Shown here piece by piece: positions 15,624-24,565 of a stretch of DNA of 64,000 nt; position 1 is the first letter of the stretch; every line of letters begins with the position of its first letter. The DNA is from Acetobacterium malicum subsp. dehalogenans DSM 11527 (GTDB lineage: Bacteria; Bacillota; Clostridia; Eubacteriales; Eubacteriaceae): positions 62,001 to 126,000 of the forward strand of contig NZ_AXAC01000004.1 of assembly GCF_000472665.1 (NCBI RefSeq). Direction: 5' to 3'. The notes beneath the pieces were generated by a model. The model did not search any database, had not been told where the DNA came from, and worked only from the letters and a program-made list of their open reading frames with translations. Both the position numbers and the translations under genes were made by a program.

Positions 15624-16196
15624 ATGAGCAGCGTATTATTGGTATGTAAGCAAGATGACGTTATCCGCGGGCTGGCCGATATTCTACGCCCGATGAATTT
15701 TCAATTAATTGACTCGGCTAATTCGGCAGCCGAAGGCCGGCGGCGACTTCAGGAAATTGAATATGATCTGGTGATCGTGAACACCCCTCTAGGTGATGAA
15801 TTCGGTGTGGATTTTGCTGTTGATATTCTGGAAAAATTCATGGTCGGTGTGATCCTGATTGTCAAAAGCGAACTGGTCGATCATGTTGAAGAAAAACTGA
15901 CCGATACAGCGGCTTTCGTGGTCCCTAAACCTCTGAACCGTCAGCTGTTGGTTCAAAATGTCCGTTTCGTCTGTCAGTCCCGGGAAAAAATCCAAAAGCT
16001 GCAAAGTCAGAACCAGGCCTTGAAAGCAAAAATTGACGACCTCGGGGTTGTTTATCGGGGAAAACTCTTCCTGATGGGGCATCTGGACATGACCGAAGAT
16101 CAGGCCCACCGCTATATTCAAAAGAAGGCCATGGATATGCGGACATCACCCCGCAAGGTAGCAGAACAGATTATTAAAACCTATGATAAAAAATAG
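15624..16196 (+). CDS. ANTAR-domain response regulator (transcription antiterminator)
   Basis: About 190 residues. The N-terminal receiver-like domain (SSVLLVCKQDDVIRGLADIL to VVPKPLNRQLL) is degenerate: the acidic pocket and phosphoacceptor are not clear (IVNTPLGDEFG at the expected site), although the KP turn is present. A coiled coil follows (about 120-140), then a C-terminal ANTAR three-helix RNA-binding domain with the GKLFLMGHLDMTEDQAHRYI and MDMRTSPRKVAEQII signature. ANTAR proteins such as AmiR, NasR and EutV bind hairpins and prevent termination. The start at 15624 is preferred because AGGAGGTGA lies just before it. A terminator follows. Likely targets are the glnA leader and the divergent glnN leader. 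Confidence 0.88.
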   Translation: MSSVLLVCKQDDVIRGLADILRPMNFQLIDSANSAAEGRRRLQEIEYDLVIVNTPLGDEFGVDFAVDILEKFMVGVILIVKSELVDHVEEKLTDTAAFVVPKPLNRQLLVQNVRFVCQSREKIQKLQSQNQALKAKIDDLGVVYRGKLFLMGHLDMTEDQAHRYIQKKAMDMRTSPRKVAEQIIKTYDKK

Positions 16197-16227
16197 CCAC
16201 ATAGATAAATATAAAAATCATCGAATT

Positions 16228-16268
16228 GAGCTTCATGACGAGATAAAGCCTTGTTATGAAGCTTTTTA
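16228..16268 (+). terminator. Rho-independent terminator after the ANTAR gene
   Basis: GAGCTTCAT pairs with ATGAAGCTT around a 19-base loop and is followed by T residues. It closes the glnA-regulator transcript. The remaining gap to purA (16269-16554) holds the promoter at 16393 and nothing else recognised. Confidence 0.7.
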
Positions 16269-16392
16269 CATGATAAGCTTTAAAGACAGATCATTGTTTT
16301 TAAGAGTACGCCAACTTAAACGGTAAAAAGCAAAAATGTAAACAATATCATTGAAAAAATATAAAAATTGTGGAACAAATCCGATGGCTTTA

Positions 16393-16401
16393 TGTTATAA
16401 T
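16393..16401 (+). promoter_or_regulatory. Extended -10 promoter of purA
   Basis: TGTTATAAT is a TG-extended consensus -10. A good -35 at 17 bases is absent, as allowed for extended -10 promoters. A second TGCTAAAAT element occurs near 16485 in a 14-base string also found upstream of the GTPase pair near 6043. Confidence 0.5.
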
Positions 16402-16554
16402 ACTGTGGGAAAAAATGATCCCATAAATTTTCTAGTTTAAAATAATTAAAGATGCTAATAAGTGGTGTTCGATCAAGGCCCTCTGCTAAAATGGATGTAA
16501 ATTCAGGTTACCGAGGTGCTGCAGGTCTGAGGTTGATGGAAGGAATGAGAATAG

Positions 16555-17823
16555 ATGTCGATTTCTGTATTAGTTGGCGCCCAGTGGGGCGATGAAGGCA
16601 AAGGCAAAATGGTGGATTATTTCGCCAAACAGTCTGATTTAATTGTTCGGTTTCAAGGGGGCGACAACGCAGGTCATACTGTTATTAATGATTATGGTAT
16701 TTTCAAACTTCATTTAATTCCCTGTGGTGTTTTCGACGAAGATTGTCAATGTTTAATCGGAACCGGCGTGGTTGTTAATCCGGATGTTTTACTTGAAGAA
16801 ATGCAACAGATTATCGAAGCAAAGGTAAGCCTGGAAGGACTTAAAATATCGGCAAAAGCTCATATCCTCATGCCCTATCATCAAAAACTGGATGAACTGA
16901 TGGAAGCCAGCGGCGGTATTGGTACGACCAAGCGAGGTATCGGTCAGGCCTATGCCTACAAAGCGATGCGAAAAAGTTTACGATTTGAAGATTTGCTGAA
17001 TCTTGACAATGCCAAAAAGAAACTGGAAACCATTGTACCAGTGGTCAATGACCAAATGGCTTCCTATAAGATAGAACCCTACACGGTAGAAGCCCTGTTT
17101 GCCAAATGCCAGTTCTGGGCTGAAACCTTTGGTCATATGATTGTCAATCCGGTTGGTTTCTTACATGACATGATTGACGCCGATAAGAGTATTCTTTTCG
17201 AGGGCCAATTGGGAGCCATGAAAGATATTGATTTAGGGATTTTCCCCTATGTTACCTCATCCAATCCGATTGCCGCTTATGCAGCAGTCAGTGGTGGCTT
17301 TCCGGCCAAGAAAATTGATAAGGTCATTGGGGTGGCAAAAGCCTTTTCCAGTGCTGTCGGCGCTGGTCCCTTTCCGACTGAAGAATTTGGCGGCACCATC
17401 GATATCCTGAGGGGTACCGGCGAAAAGCCAGATGATGAGTTTGGCGCCAGAACGGGCCGATCCCGTCGGCTGGGCTGGATCGATATTCCGGTCCTTAAAT
17501 ACACCCATGCCATCAACGGATATGATGAACTGGCTTTATGTAAAATTGATAAATTGGATGATCTGCCGGAGATTAAAATCTGTGTTGATTATAAATTAGA
17601 TGGAGAATTGGTAACCAGTTTTCCCAACACCGAAGACCTGGAACGGGTCGAACCGGTTTACATTACCCTTCCCGGTTGGATGAGTGATACCACAAAAATC
17701 CGCCGATTGAAAGATTTACCAGAGAATGCAAAAAAATACATTAAAACAATTGAAGACTTGGTTGGAACGACCATTGCCTATGTCGGCGTTGGCCCGAATC
17801 GAGAGGACTTAGCAATTCGATAA
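16555..17823 (+). CDS. purA: Adenylosuccinate synthetase
   Basis: A 422-residue PurA, which joins IMP and aspartate using GTP in the first committed step to AMP. The N-terminus shows the GTP/IMP loop VGAQWGDEGKGKMVDYFA, then GGDNAGHT, the GTTKRGIGQAYAYKAMR segment, LFEGQLGAMKDIDLGIFPYVTSSNP, and the C-terminal guanine-recognition part. The length is normal and the catalytic Asp13 and His41 equivalents are present. AAGGAATGAG precedes the ATG. The gene appears monocistronic, with its own promoter and a terminator before carA. Confidence 0.97.
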   Translation: MSISVLVGAQWGDEGKGKMVDYFAKQSDLIVRFQGGDNAGHTVINDYGIFKLHLIPCGVFDEDCQCLIGTGVVVNPDVLLEEMQQIIEAKVSLEGLKISAKAHILMPYHQKLDELMEASGGIGTTKRGIGQAYAYKAMRKSLRFEDLLNLDNAKKKLETIVPVVNDQMASYKIEPYTVEALFAKCQFWAETFGHMIVNPVGFLHDMIDADKSILFEGQLGAMKDIDLGIFPYVTSSNPIAAYAAVSGGFPAKKIDKVIGVAKAFSSAVGAGPFPTEEFGGTIDILRGTGEKPDDEFGARTGRSRRLGWIDIPVLKYTHAINGYDELALCKIDKLDDLPEIKICVDYKLDGELVTSFPNTEDLERVEPVYITLPGWMSDTTKIRRLKDLPENAKKYIKTIEDLVGTTIAYVGVGPNREDLAIR

Positions 17824-17836
17824 ATGTGCTAAATTG

Positions 17837-17869
17837 AAATACCTGGTTGCGTGCAATCAGGTATTTTTT
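17837..17869 (+). terminator. Rho-independent terminator between purA and carA
   Basis: AAATACCTG pairs with CAGGTATTT around a 12-base loop, followed by T residues. It lies 14 bases after purA. Confidence 0.8.
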
Positions 17870-17895
17870 GGAAATAACTAATACGGAGGTAGACA

Positions 17896-19014
17896 ATGTC
17901 TTATTACAAACGAGATAAGCGGGCCTGGCTGGTGCTGTCGGATGGCAGTGTTTTTGAAGGCTATAATTTTGGGTGCGAAGGCACCACCATTGGCGAAATC
18001 GTCTTTACCACAGGGATGACCGGTTACCAGGAAGTGTTGACGGATCCGTCTTATTATGGACAGATTGTGCTGCAAACCTATCCTTTAATCGGAAACTATG
18101 GAATCAATAGCGACGATATGGAATCGGAACGAAGCTGGATCAACGGTTATATTACCAAAGAATGGTGTGAAGAACCGTCGAATTTCAGAAATACGCACAA
18201 TATTAACGAGTTTATGATCGAACAGGATAAAATCGGGATCTGGGATGTGGACACCCGGGCCATTACCCGGGTAATCCGGGAACATGGTACCATGAACGGT
18301 GCCATTACCACCGAAGATATTGAAACGACCAAAGAAGCGCTGATGGAAAAAATCCACGCTTTTAAAGTGGTCAATCCGGTTCAGGCCGTGACCCGCAAAA
18401 ACAAGGGCTGGTATTACAGCCAGGTCAACCGGGCGAACCACGTGGCTTTGATTGATTATGGGTATAAACATAATATTTTGCGGATGCTGCTGCGTTTAGG
18501 CTGCAATGTGACCGTGATGCCGGCCAATACCACGATTGAAGAAATTCGGATGCTTAATCCCGATGGGATCATGCTGTCCAACGGACCGGGCGATCCGGCC
18601 GAAAATATTGAAATTATTGAAAACCTCAAAGATTTTGTTAAATATGGCAAGCCTATTTTTGGCATCTGTCTGGGCCATCAGTTACTGGCACTGGCCATGG
18701 GCGGCGAAACCTTTAAGCTTAAATACGGCCATCGGGGTATGAATCAACCAGTTAAAGATGTTACCAGAGACCGAGTTTTTATTACCAGCCAGAACCATGG
18801 CTATGCGGTGGTACCGGAAAGCATTCCCGCTGAAGTGGGAAAAGTGACCCATTTCAATTTAAACGACGGCACCTGTGAAGGGGTTGAATATCCGGACATC
18901 CACGCCTTTACGGTACAGTTTCATCCCGAAGCCAGCGCCGGCCCCAACGATACCGGCTATTTATTTGAACAATTTACTGATCTTATGGAAAGGGGGCAAC
19001 AAGGATGCCTTTAA
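17896..19014 (+). CDS. carA: Carbamoyl phosphate synthetase small subunit
   Basis: A 372-residue glutamine-hydrolysing subunit. The N-terminal domain begins AWLVLSDGSVFEGYNFG with the typical GEIVFTTGMTGYQEVLTDPSY block. The class I amidotransferase domain has the LSNGPGDPAE oxyanion motif, the nucleophile elbow GICLGHQLLALA and the HPEASAGPND histidine/glutamate triad. It supplies ammonia to CarB for pyrimidine and arginine synthesis. The gene starts 27 bases after the purA terminator with an ACGGAGGTAG site, and its last 10 bases overlap carB. No PyrR- or arginine-operator-type site was recognised upstream. Confidence 0.97.
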   Translation: MSYYKRDKRAWLVLSDGSVFEGYNFGCEGTTIGEIVFTTGMTGYQEVLTDPSYYGQIVLQTYPLIGNYGINSDDMESERSWINGYITKEWCEEPSNFRNTHNINEFMIEQDKIGIWDVDTRAITRVIREHGTMNGAITTEDIETTKEALMEKIHAFKVVNPVQAVTRKNKGWYYSQVNRANHVALIDYGYKHNILRMLLRLGCNVTVMPANTTIEEIRMLNPDGIMLSNGPGDPAENIEIIENLKDFVKYGKPIFGICLGHQLLALAMGGETFKLKYGHRGMNQPVKDVTRDRVFITSQNHGYAVVPESIPAEVGKVTHFNLNDGTCEGVEYPDIHAFTVQFHPEASAGPNDTGYLFEQFTDLMERGQQGCL

Positions 19015-22000
19015 GAAGCGATATTAAACGAGTCCTGGTAATCGGCTCCGGCCCTATTGTCATCGGACAGGCGGCTGAATTTGATTATGCCGGCACCCAG
19101 GCCTGTAAAGCCTTAAAAAACTATGGTCTGGAAGTCATCCTAATTAACTCCAACCCGGCGACGATTATGACTGATAAAGCCATGGCGGATAAAATTTACA
19201 TTGAACCCCTGACCCTGGAAGTAATCAGACGGATCATCCTGATGGAAAAACCGGATAGTATTCTGTCGACCCTGGGCGGCCAAACCGGGCTGACCCTGTC
19301 GATGCAACTGGCCAAAGAAGGGTTCTTGGATGCTCATGGCGTTAAATTGTTGGGCGCCAACCTGGAAACCATTGAAAAAGCTGAAGACCGTCAGGCCTTT
19401 AAAGATATGATGCGGGAAATTGGCGAACCCTGTATTCCCTCCGAAGTTGTCGTGACAGTCGAAGACGCGGTCCGTTTTGCCGCCACCATCGGTTATCCGG
19501 TGATTGTCCGTCCGGCCTTTACTCTGGGCGGCACCGGCGGCGGGATCGCCGCCAACCAGCAGGAGCTGGAAGAAATTGCCACTCATGGTATTCGCTTATC
19601 ACCGATCAGCCAGATTCTGGTTGAAAAAGGGATTGCCGGCTGGAAAGAAATCGAATTTGAAGTCATGCGGGATGCCAAGGGCAATGTCATCACCGTTTGT
19701 AGTATGGAAAACTTTGATCCGGTCGGGATTCACACCGGCGATTCGATTGTCGTGGCACCCTGTCAGACCCTGAGTGATAAAGAATTCCAGATGTTGCGAA
19801 CCTCGGCCCTGAAAATCATTTCCGCCCTGAAGGTTGAAGGCGGCTGTAATTGTCAGTTTGCTCTGAATCCGGAAAACTTCAACTATGCGGTAATTGAGGT
19901 TAATCCCCGAGTTTCCCGTTCCTCGGCGCTGGCTTCAAAAGCGACTGGTTATCCGATCGCCAAGGTTGCCAGCCAGATTGCGATTGGCTTTTCGCTGGAT
20001 GAAATCATCAATGAGGTCACCGGTACCACCACCGCCTGTTTTGAACCGGCGCTGGATTATATTGTCGTGAAGTTTCCGCGTTGGCCCTTTGATAAATTTG
20101 TCTATGCCAAACGAACCTTAGGCACCCAGATGAAGGCCACCGGCGAAATCATGTCGATTGGTTCCAGCTTTGAACATGCCATGATGAAGGCGATCCGCTC
20201 GATTGAATTGGGGATGGAAACATTAACCGTTGAAAAGTTGGTGGAAGCCAGTGATGAAGACATCATGAAAATGCTGGCGGATTCGGATGATGAACGTTCT
20301 TTTGTGGTTTATGAAGCCATCAAGCGGGGTGTTGCGCTGGACACCATCTTTGCCATTACCAAAATCGATAAGTGGTTTTTAGATAAGCTGCGCCATCTGG
20401 CGGTTATGGAAAAAGACCTGGCAACCCTGGGTCTAACCGAAGAACGGATCCGGGTCGCTCGGGAAATCGGCTTTTTGGATAAAACCATCGAAGAATTATC
20501 CGGCGAAAAAATCCAGGAAGATCCCAAAACCTATGCTTCTTTTAAAATGGTTGATACCTGCGCCGGCGAATTTGCGGCTCAGACCCCCTATTTTTATTCA
20601 ACCCGGGATAAAGAAAATGAAGCGGCCTTATTTATCGAAGAACATCCCTCCGGCAAAGAACGGATTCTGGTTCTTGGTTCCGGCCCGATCCGGATCGGCC
20701 AGGGCATTGAGTTTGACTACTGTTCGGTGCACTGTGCCTGGGCGCTGCGGGAAAAAGGCTATGAAGCTATTTTCATCAACAACAACCCGGAAACGGTGTC
20801 CACTGACTTTGATACCTCGGACCGCCTTTATTTTGAACCGCTGACCAAAGAAGACGTCCGTTCCGTGGTAGAAACCGAAAAACCGATCGGGGCCATTGTT
20901 CAGTTTGGTGGCCAAACCGCCATTAAGCTGACCCGCTATCTGGAAGAAATGGGCGTTCCGGTTTTGGGCACCTCACCGGCCAATATCGATGCCGCTGAAG
21001 ATCGGGAAGTGTTTGATCAGCTGCTGGAAACCTGCAATATCCGCCGGCCTCAGGGCGAAACCGTCTATACCACCACCGAAGCGGTGGAAGTAGCCGAACG
21101 GTTAGGCTTCCCGGTATTGCTGCGACCTTCTTATGTATTGGGTGGACAGAACATGATTATCGCCTACGAGCGGGAAGACGTGGTCGAATATATGGATATT
21201 ATCACCGCCGTGGAACTGGAAAACCCGGTTCTGATCGATAAATATCTAATGGGTAAAGAAGTGGAAGTCGATGCCATCAGCGATGGCGAAAGCTATCTGA
21301 TTCCCGGAATCATGGAACATATCGAACGGGCTGGGGTTCATTCCGGCGATTCGATTTCTGTTTATCCGCCGCAAACCCTGGATCAGCGCACCAAGGATAC
21401 CATCATCGACTACACCGGCCGGCTGGTCAAGGCGCTGGATATTGTCGGAATGGTCAACATTCAATATGTTATCTATGAAGATGAAGTCTACGTGATTGAG
21501 GTCAATCCCCGATCTTCGCGGACGGTGCCTTATATTTCCAAGGTCACCGATATTCCGATGGTCAACATTGCTACCAAGATGATGCTGGGCGACAAGCTGG
21601 CAGATCTCGGCTATGCGCCAGGTCTTTATCCGGAAGGCGACTATGTAGCGGTTAAGGTGCCGGTGTTCAGTTTCTCCAAGCTGCAGGACGTCGATACCCA
21701 GTTGGGACCAGAAATGAAATCCACCGGAGAAGTTTTAGGCGTGGCCAAAACCTTTGCCGATGCCCTGTACAAAGGCCTGGTCGCTTCCGGTCGTAGTATG
21801 GAACGCTCCGGCGGGGTCCTGCTCACCGTTAAGGATCGGGATAAAGAGGCGATTGTCGAAATCGGTCGCCAATTCCATGAAATGGGCTTTGTTATCTACG
21901 GCACCGTGGGAACGGCGCTGATTCTCAACGAGAACAATATCCCCACCAAGGTGGTTCGCCGACTGGCGGAAAGTAAACCGAATATCGGTGATCTGATCGA

Positions 22001-22205
22001 AAGCGGCAAGCTGAACTATGTTATTTCCACCTCCAGCAAGGGTCGGATGCCGCATCATGATGATGTCCGGATGCGACGAAAATGTGTGGAAACCTCGATC
22101 GCCCTGCTGACCTCACTGGATACTGCTCAGGCGCTGTTGGATTGTTTAAAATCCAACCGCACGATGGCCGAAATAGAACTGGTGGATATCAAAGATATCC
22201 GATAA
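19005..22205 (+). CDS. carB: Carbamoyl phosphate synthetase large subunit
   Basis: A 1066-residue full-length CarB with its two homologous ATP-grasp halves. The first half starts with KRVLVIGSGPIVIGQAAEFDYAGTQA, and the second repeats it as RILVLGSGPIRIGQGIEFDYCSVH near residue 550. Each half has the VRPAFTLGGTGGG or LRPSYVLGGQNM phosphate loop and an EVNPR motif. The C-terminal MGS-like allosteric domain is present (YGTVGTALILNENNIPTKVV). Translation is coupled to carA by a 10-base overlap. The enzyme makes carbamoyl phosphate for pyrimidine and arginine synthesis. No frameshift or missing motif is seen. Confidence 0.97.
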   Translation: MPLRSDIKRVLVIGSGPIVIGQAAEFDYAGTQACKALKNYGLEVILINSNPATIMTDKAMADKIYIEPLTLEVIRRIILMEKPDSILSTLGGQTGLTLSMQLAKEGFLDAHGVKLLGANLETIEKAEDRQAFKDMMREIGEPCIPSEVVVTVEDAVRFAATIGYPVIVRPAFTLGGTGGGIAANQQELEEIATHGIRLSPISQILVEKGIAGWKEIEFEVMRDAKGNVITVCSMENFDPVGIHTGDSIVVAPCQTLSDKEFQMLRTSALKIISALKVEGGCNCQFALNPENFNYAVIEVNPRVSRSSALASKATGYPIAKVASQIAIGFSLDEIINEVTGTTTACFEPALDYIVVKFPRWPFDKFVYAKRTLGTQMKATGEIMSIGSSFEHAMMKAIRSIELGMETLTVEKLVEASDEDIMKMLADSDDERSFVVYEAIKRGVALDTIFAITKIDKWFLDKLRHLAVMEKDLATLGLTEERIRVAREIGFLDKTIEELSGEKIQEDPKTYASFKMVDTCAGEFAAQTPYFYSTRDKENEAALFIEEHPSGKERILVLGSGPIRIGQGIEFDYCSVHCAWALREKGYEAIFINNNPETVSTDFDTSDRLYFEPLTKEDVRSVVETEKPIGAIVQFGGQTAIKLTRYLEEMGVPVLGTSPANIDAAEDREVFDQLLETCNIRRPQGETVYTTTEAVEVAERLGFPVLLRPSYVLGGQNMIIAYEREDVVEYMDIITAVELENPVLIDKYLMGKEVEVDAISDGESYLIPGIMEHIERAGVHSGDSISVYPPQTLDQRTKDTIIDYTGRLVKALDIVGMVNIQYVIYEDEVYVIEVNPRSSRTVPYISKVTDIPMVNIATKMMLGDKLADLGYAPGLYPEGDYVAVKVPVFSFSKLQDVDTQLGPEMKSTGEVLGVAKTFADALYKGLVASGRSMERSGGVLLTVKDRDKEAIVEIGRQFHEMGFVIYGTVGTALILNENNIPTKVVRRLAESKPNIGDLIESGKLNYVISTSSKGRMPHHDDVRMRRKCVETSIALLTSLDTAQALLDCLKSNRTMAEIELVDIKDIR

Positions 22206-22222
22206 ATAGAGCTGTTTTTAAC

Positions 22223-22260
22223 AAAAGAACTTATTCAATTGCGTTGAATAAGTTCTTTTT
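22223..22260 (+). terminator. Rho-independent terminator of carAB
   Basis: AAAAGAACTTATTCAA pairs with TTGAATAAGTTCTTTT around a short loop, ending in T residues. Confidence 0.9.
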
Positions 22261-22312
22261 ATTTGGTAGAATGGAAAGAACTTTAGAAAATAACAAAAAG
22301 AAAGGATGACAG

Positions 22313-24544
22313 ATGATCACAAAGTCTAAAAAGATTAAAGCCAGTGTTGTTGCAGTTATCACTGTTATTCTTTTTTTTGCCTTGAGCTGGTATTATGTAG
22401 CCCTCATTAATCAGGCCTTGCGAGCGCAGACCTTTTTATATCTTTCGGAAGTTGGCAGTCGGGGTGCGGACTTGGTTGAAAGCAAGGTAATCAATGAGTT
22501 GGAAAATCTGGAAACCACTGCCCAACTGATTGAAGCCCATGGTGATTATGATCACAACACCATGCTGACCCTGATCAAACTGCAGGTTGCGGAGGGTAAT
22601 TATAAACGCATGGGGATTGCCCTACCCAATGGTGATGTTATCACTACGGATGGTCTGGCCTACAACGTCGCCAATCGGCCTTATTTTCAGGAGGCCATTA
22701 AAGGCAAAGCAACCGTGTCAGACACCATCAACGATTACACCGATGACAAGCCGATCAATGTTTATGCGGTTCCCATTTTTCATGATAATCAAGTGGTTGC
22801 CCTGGTTCTGGCTTCAGTGACTACGGAGGATTTAAAAAAATATCTGGAAGTCGAGAGTTTTTCCAACCAGGGTTATTCCTATATTGTCAAAGCCAATGGG
22901 GATGCCGTAGTCACCTCAGCTCATGCCAACAGCCCGGGTTCGTTTGAGAATATCTTAGAACTGCTTAGTAAGGCCGATTTAAGAGAGGGTGACAATTTAA
23001 AAACGATTAACGAAAATATGGCGACTGGAAATAGCGGCAGTTATACCAGCTTTTATGCAGGCATGGAGCGTCATACCATTTATAAACCGCTGGCCATCAA
23101 TGACTGGTACATGATGACGGTGGTACCGACCCAGGTGGTGAGTACGCAGACCAGTCAGATCAGCTGGTATTCCTTGATGCTGATCGCCGCCGCTCTGCTG
23201 GCCATGACCTTATTGTTTGTGATTATCCTGTTTTATCAGGATCGTTCAAAAAAAAGACTGGAACGGATTGCCTATATTGATGAAGTAACCAGCGGCAATA
23301 ACTGGCAGAAATTCAAACTGGAAGCAAGTGAGATTCTGGAATCAAAAAATATCAGTCAATGTGCCCTGTTGACCTTTGATATTGACCGGTTCCGCTTTAT
23401 TAATGAAGAGTACGGGCATGAAAAGGGCGATCAGGTTCTTAAGATGGTTGTGGGGATTCTGGAAAACCGGATGGGTAAACAGGAAACCTATGCCCGGGTA
23501 TCCGGGGATCATTTTGCGATCCTCTGCGTCTGTGATGATCGGGACAAAATAACCCGGCGGATTAAAGAATTTATCCGGGTTTTGAATGAACAGCGGGAGG
23601 CCATCGGCATCAAGGAACGACTTTCCTGTCACTTCGGGATTTATATCATTGAAGATAAAAAAGGAAACCTCGAAAAAATCCGGGAAAAGGCCAATATGGC
23701 CCGAATTGCCGCCAAAACTGCGGATAACCAACGCTGGTTTTTCTATTCGGATGCCTTCCGTAAAAAAATCGGTGATGAAAAAGAAATTATGGACCAGATG
23801 GAAGATGCCCTGGAAAATAGTGAGTTCGAAATGTATCTCCAGCCCAAGTATAATCTTCATCGCAATGCCTATTGTGGCTGCGAGGCACTGGTGCGTTGGC
23901 GGCATCCCCATAAAGGCTTGATCTCTCCGGGGGAATTTATTCCCATTTTTGAACAAACCGGGTTCATTAAAAAGCTGGATATGTTTATGCTGGAAACGGC
24001 TTGTATAATTTTAAAAACCTGGGAAGAAAAAAAATACCCGGAACTGTCGGTTTCGGTAAACATCTCCCGAAAGAACCTTAAACAGACCGGGTTTATCGAA
24101 AGTGTTTTAAACATTACCAATAAATATCGGATTAATCGGGGCAATCTGGAAATAGAGCTCACCGAATCGAGTATTTTTGAAGATGTCGATCGGATGATTG
24201 AAATTGGTCAGGCCTTTCGTAAATATGGTTTTAAAATGTCAATGGACGATTTTGGATCAGGTTATTCATCCATCAATCTATTGGGAAATCTCCCGCTGGA
24301 TGTCATTAAGATGGATCAGGGCTTTTTTAACAGCCGCCTCAATCGCGAACAGAATCATATTGTCGTGGAGTCCACCATTAATATGATCAAAAAACTGGGG
24401 ATGACGGTGGTGGCGGAAGGCATCGAAACCGAAGCCGAGGTGGAAATGTTAAGGGCCTTAGGCTGCGATATCATTCAGGGTTACTATTTTGGCAAGCCGA
24501 TGACGGTTGATGAATTCGAACAGCAGATTTTTAAAAACAAGTGA
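22313..24544 (+). CDS. Cache-GGDEF-EAL protein, probable c-di-GMP phosphodiesterase
   Basis: A 743-residue membrane signalling protein. A first membrane helix at about 9-30 is followed by an extracellular double-Cache sensor (about 35-285, with NRPYFQEAIKGKATVSDTI), a second helix at about 284-308, a GGDEF domain and an EAL domain. The GGDEF signature reads SGDHF (397-401), so cyclase activity is unlikely. The EAL domain looks complete: EALVRWRHP (Glu524), the NISRKNL and ELTES blocks, DDFGSGYSS (Asp645-Asp646) and EGIET. It should degrade c-di-GMP in response to an external ligand. The gene begins the pilB-pilT transcription unit (21-base gap) and lies 3 kb from a c-di-GMP riboswitch. Confidence 0.92.
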   Translation: MITKSKKIKASVVAVITVILFFALSWYYVALINQALRAQTFLYLSEVGSRGADLVESKVINELENLETTAQLIEAHGDYDHNTMLTLIKLQVAEGNYKRMGIALPNGDVITTDGLAYNVANRPYFQEAIKGKATVSDTINDYTDDKPINVYAVPIFHDNQVVALVLASVTTEDLKKYLEVESFSNQGYSYIVKANGDAVVTSAHANSPGSFENILELLSKADLREGDNLKTINENMATGNSGSYTSFYAGMERHTIYKPLAINDWYMMTVVPTQVVSTQTSQISWYSLMLIAAALLAMTLLFVIILFYQDRSKKRLERIAYIDEVTSGNNWQKFKLEASEILESKNISQCALLTFDIDRFRFINEEYGHEKGDQVLKMVVGILENRMGKQETYARVSGDHFAILCVCDDRDKITRRIKEFIRVLNEQREAIGIKERLSCHFGIYIIEDKKGNLEKIREKANMARIAAKTADNQRWFFYSDAFRKKIGDEKEIMDQMEDALENSEFEMYLQPKYNLHRNAYCGCEALVRWRHPHKGLISPGEFIPIFEQTGFIKKLDMFMLETACIILKTWEEKKYPELSVSVNISRKNLKQTGFIESVLNITNKYRINRGNLEIELTESSIFEDVDRMIEIGQAFRKYGFKMSMDDFGSGYSSINLLGNLPLDVIKMDQGFFNSRLNREQNHIVVESTINMIKKLGMTVVAEGIETEAEVEMLRALGCDIIQGYYFGKPMTVDEFEQQIFKNK

Positions 24545-24565
24545 TCTTTGGGGAAGAGGAAAATA

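Noticed and set aside
23342-23956. 204-codon minus-strand frame
   Set aside because: It is antisense to the GGDEF-EAL coding region and has no independent support.
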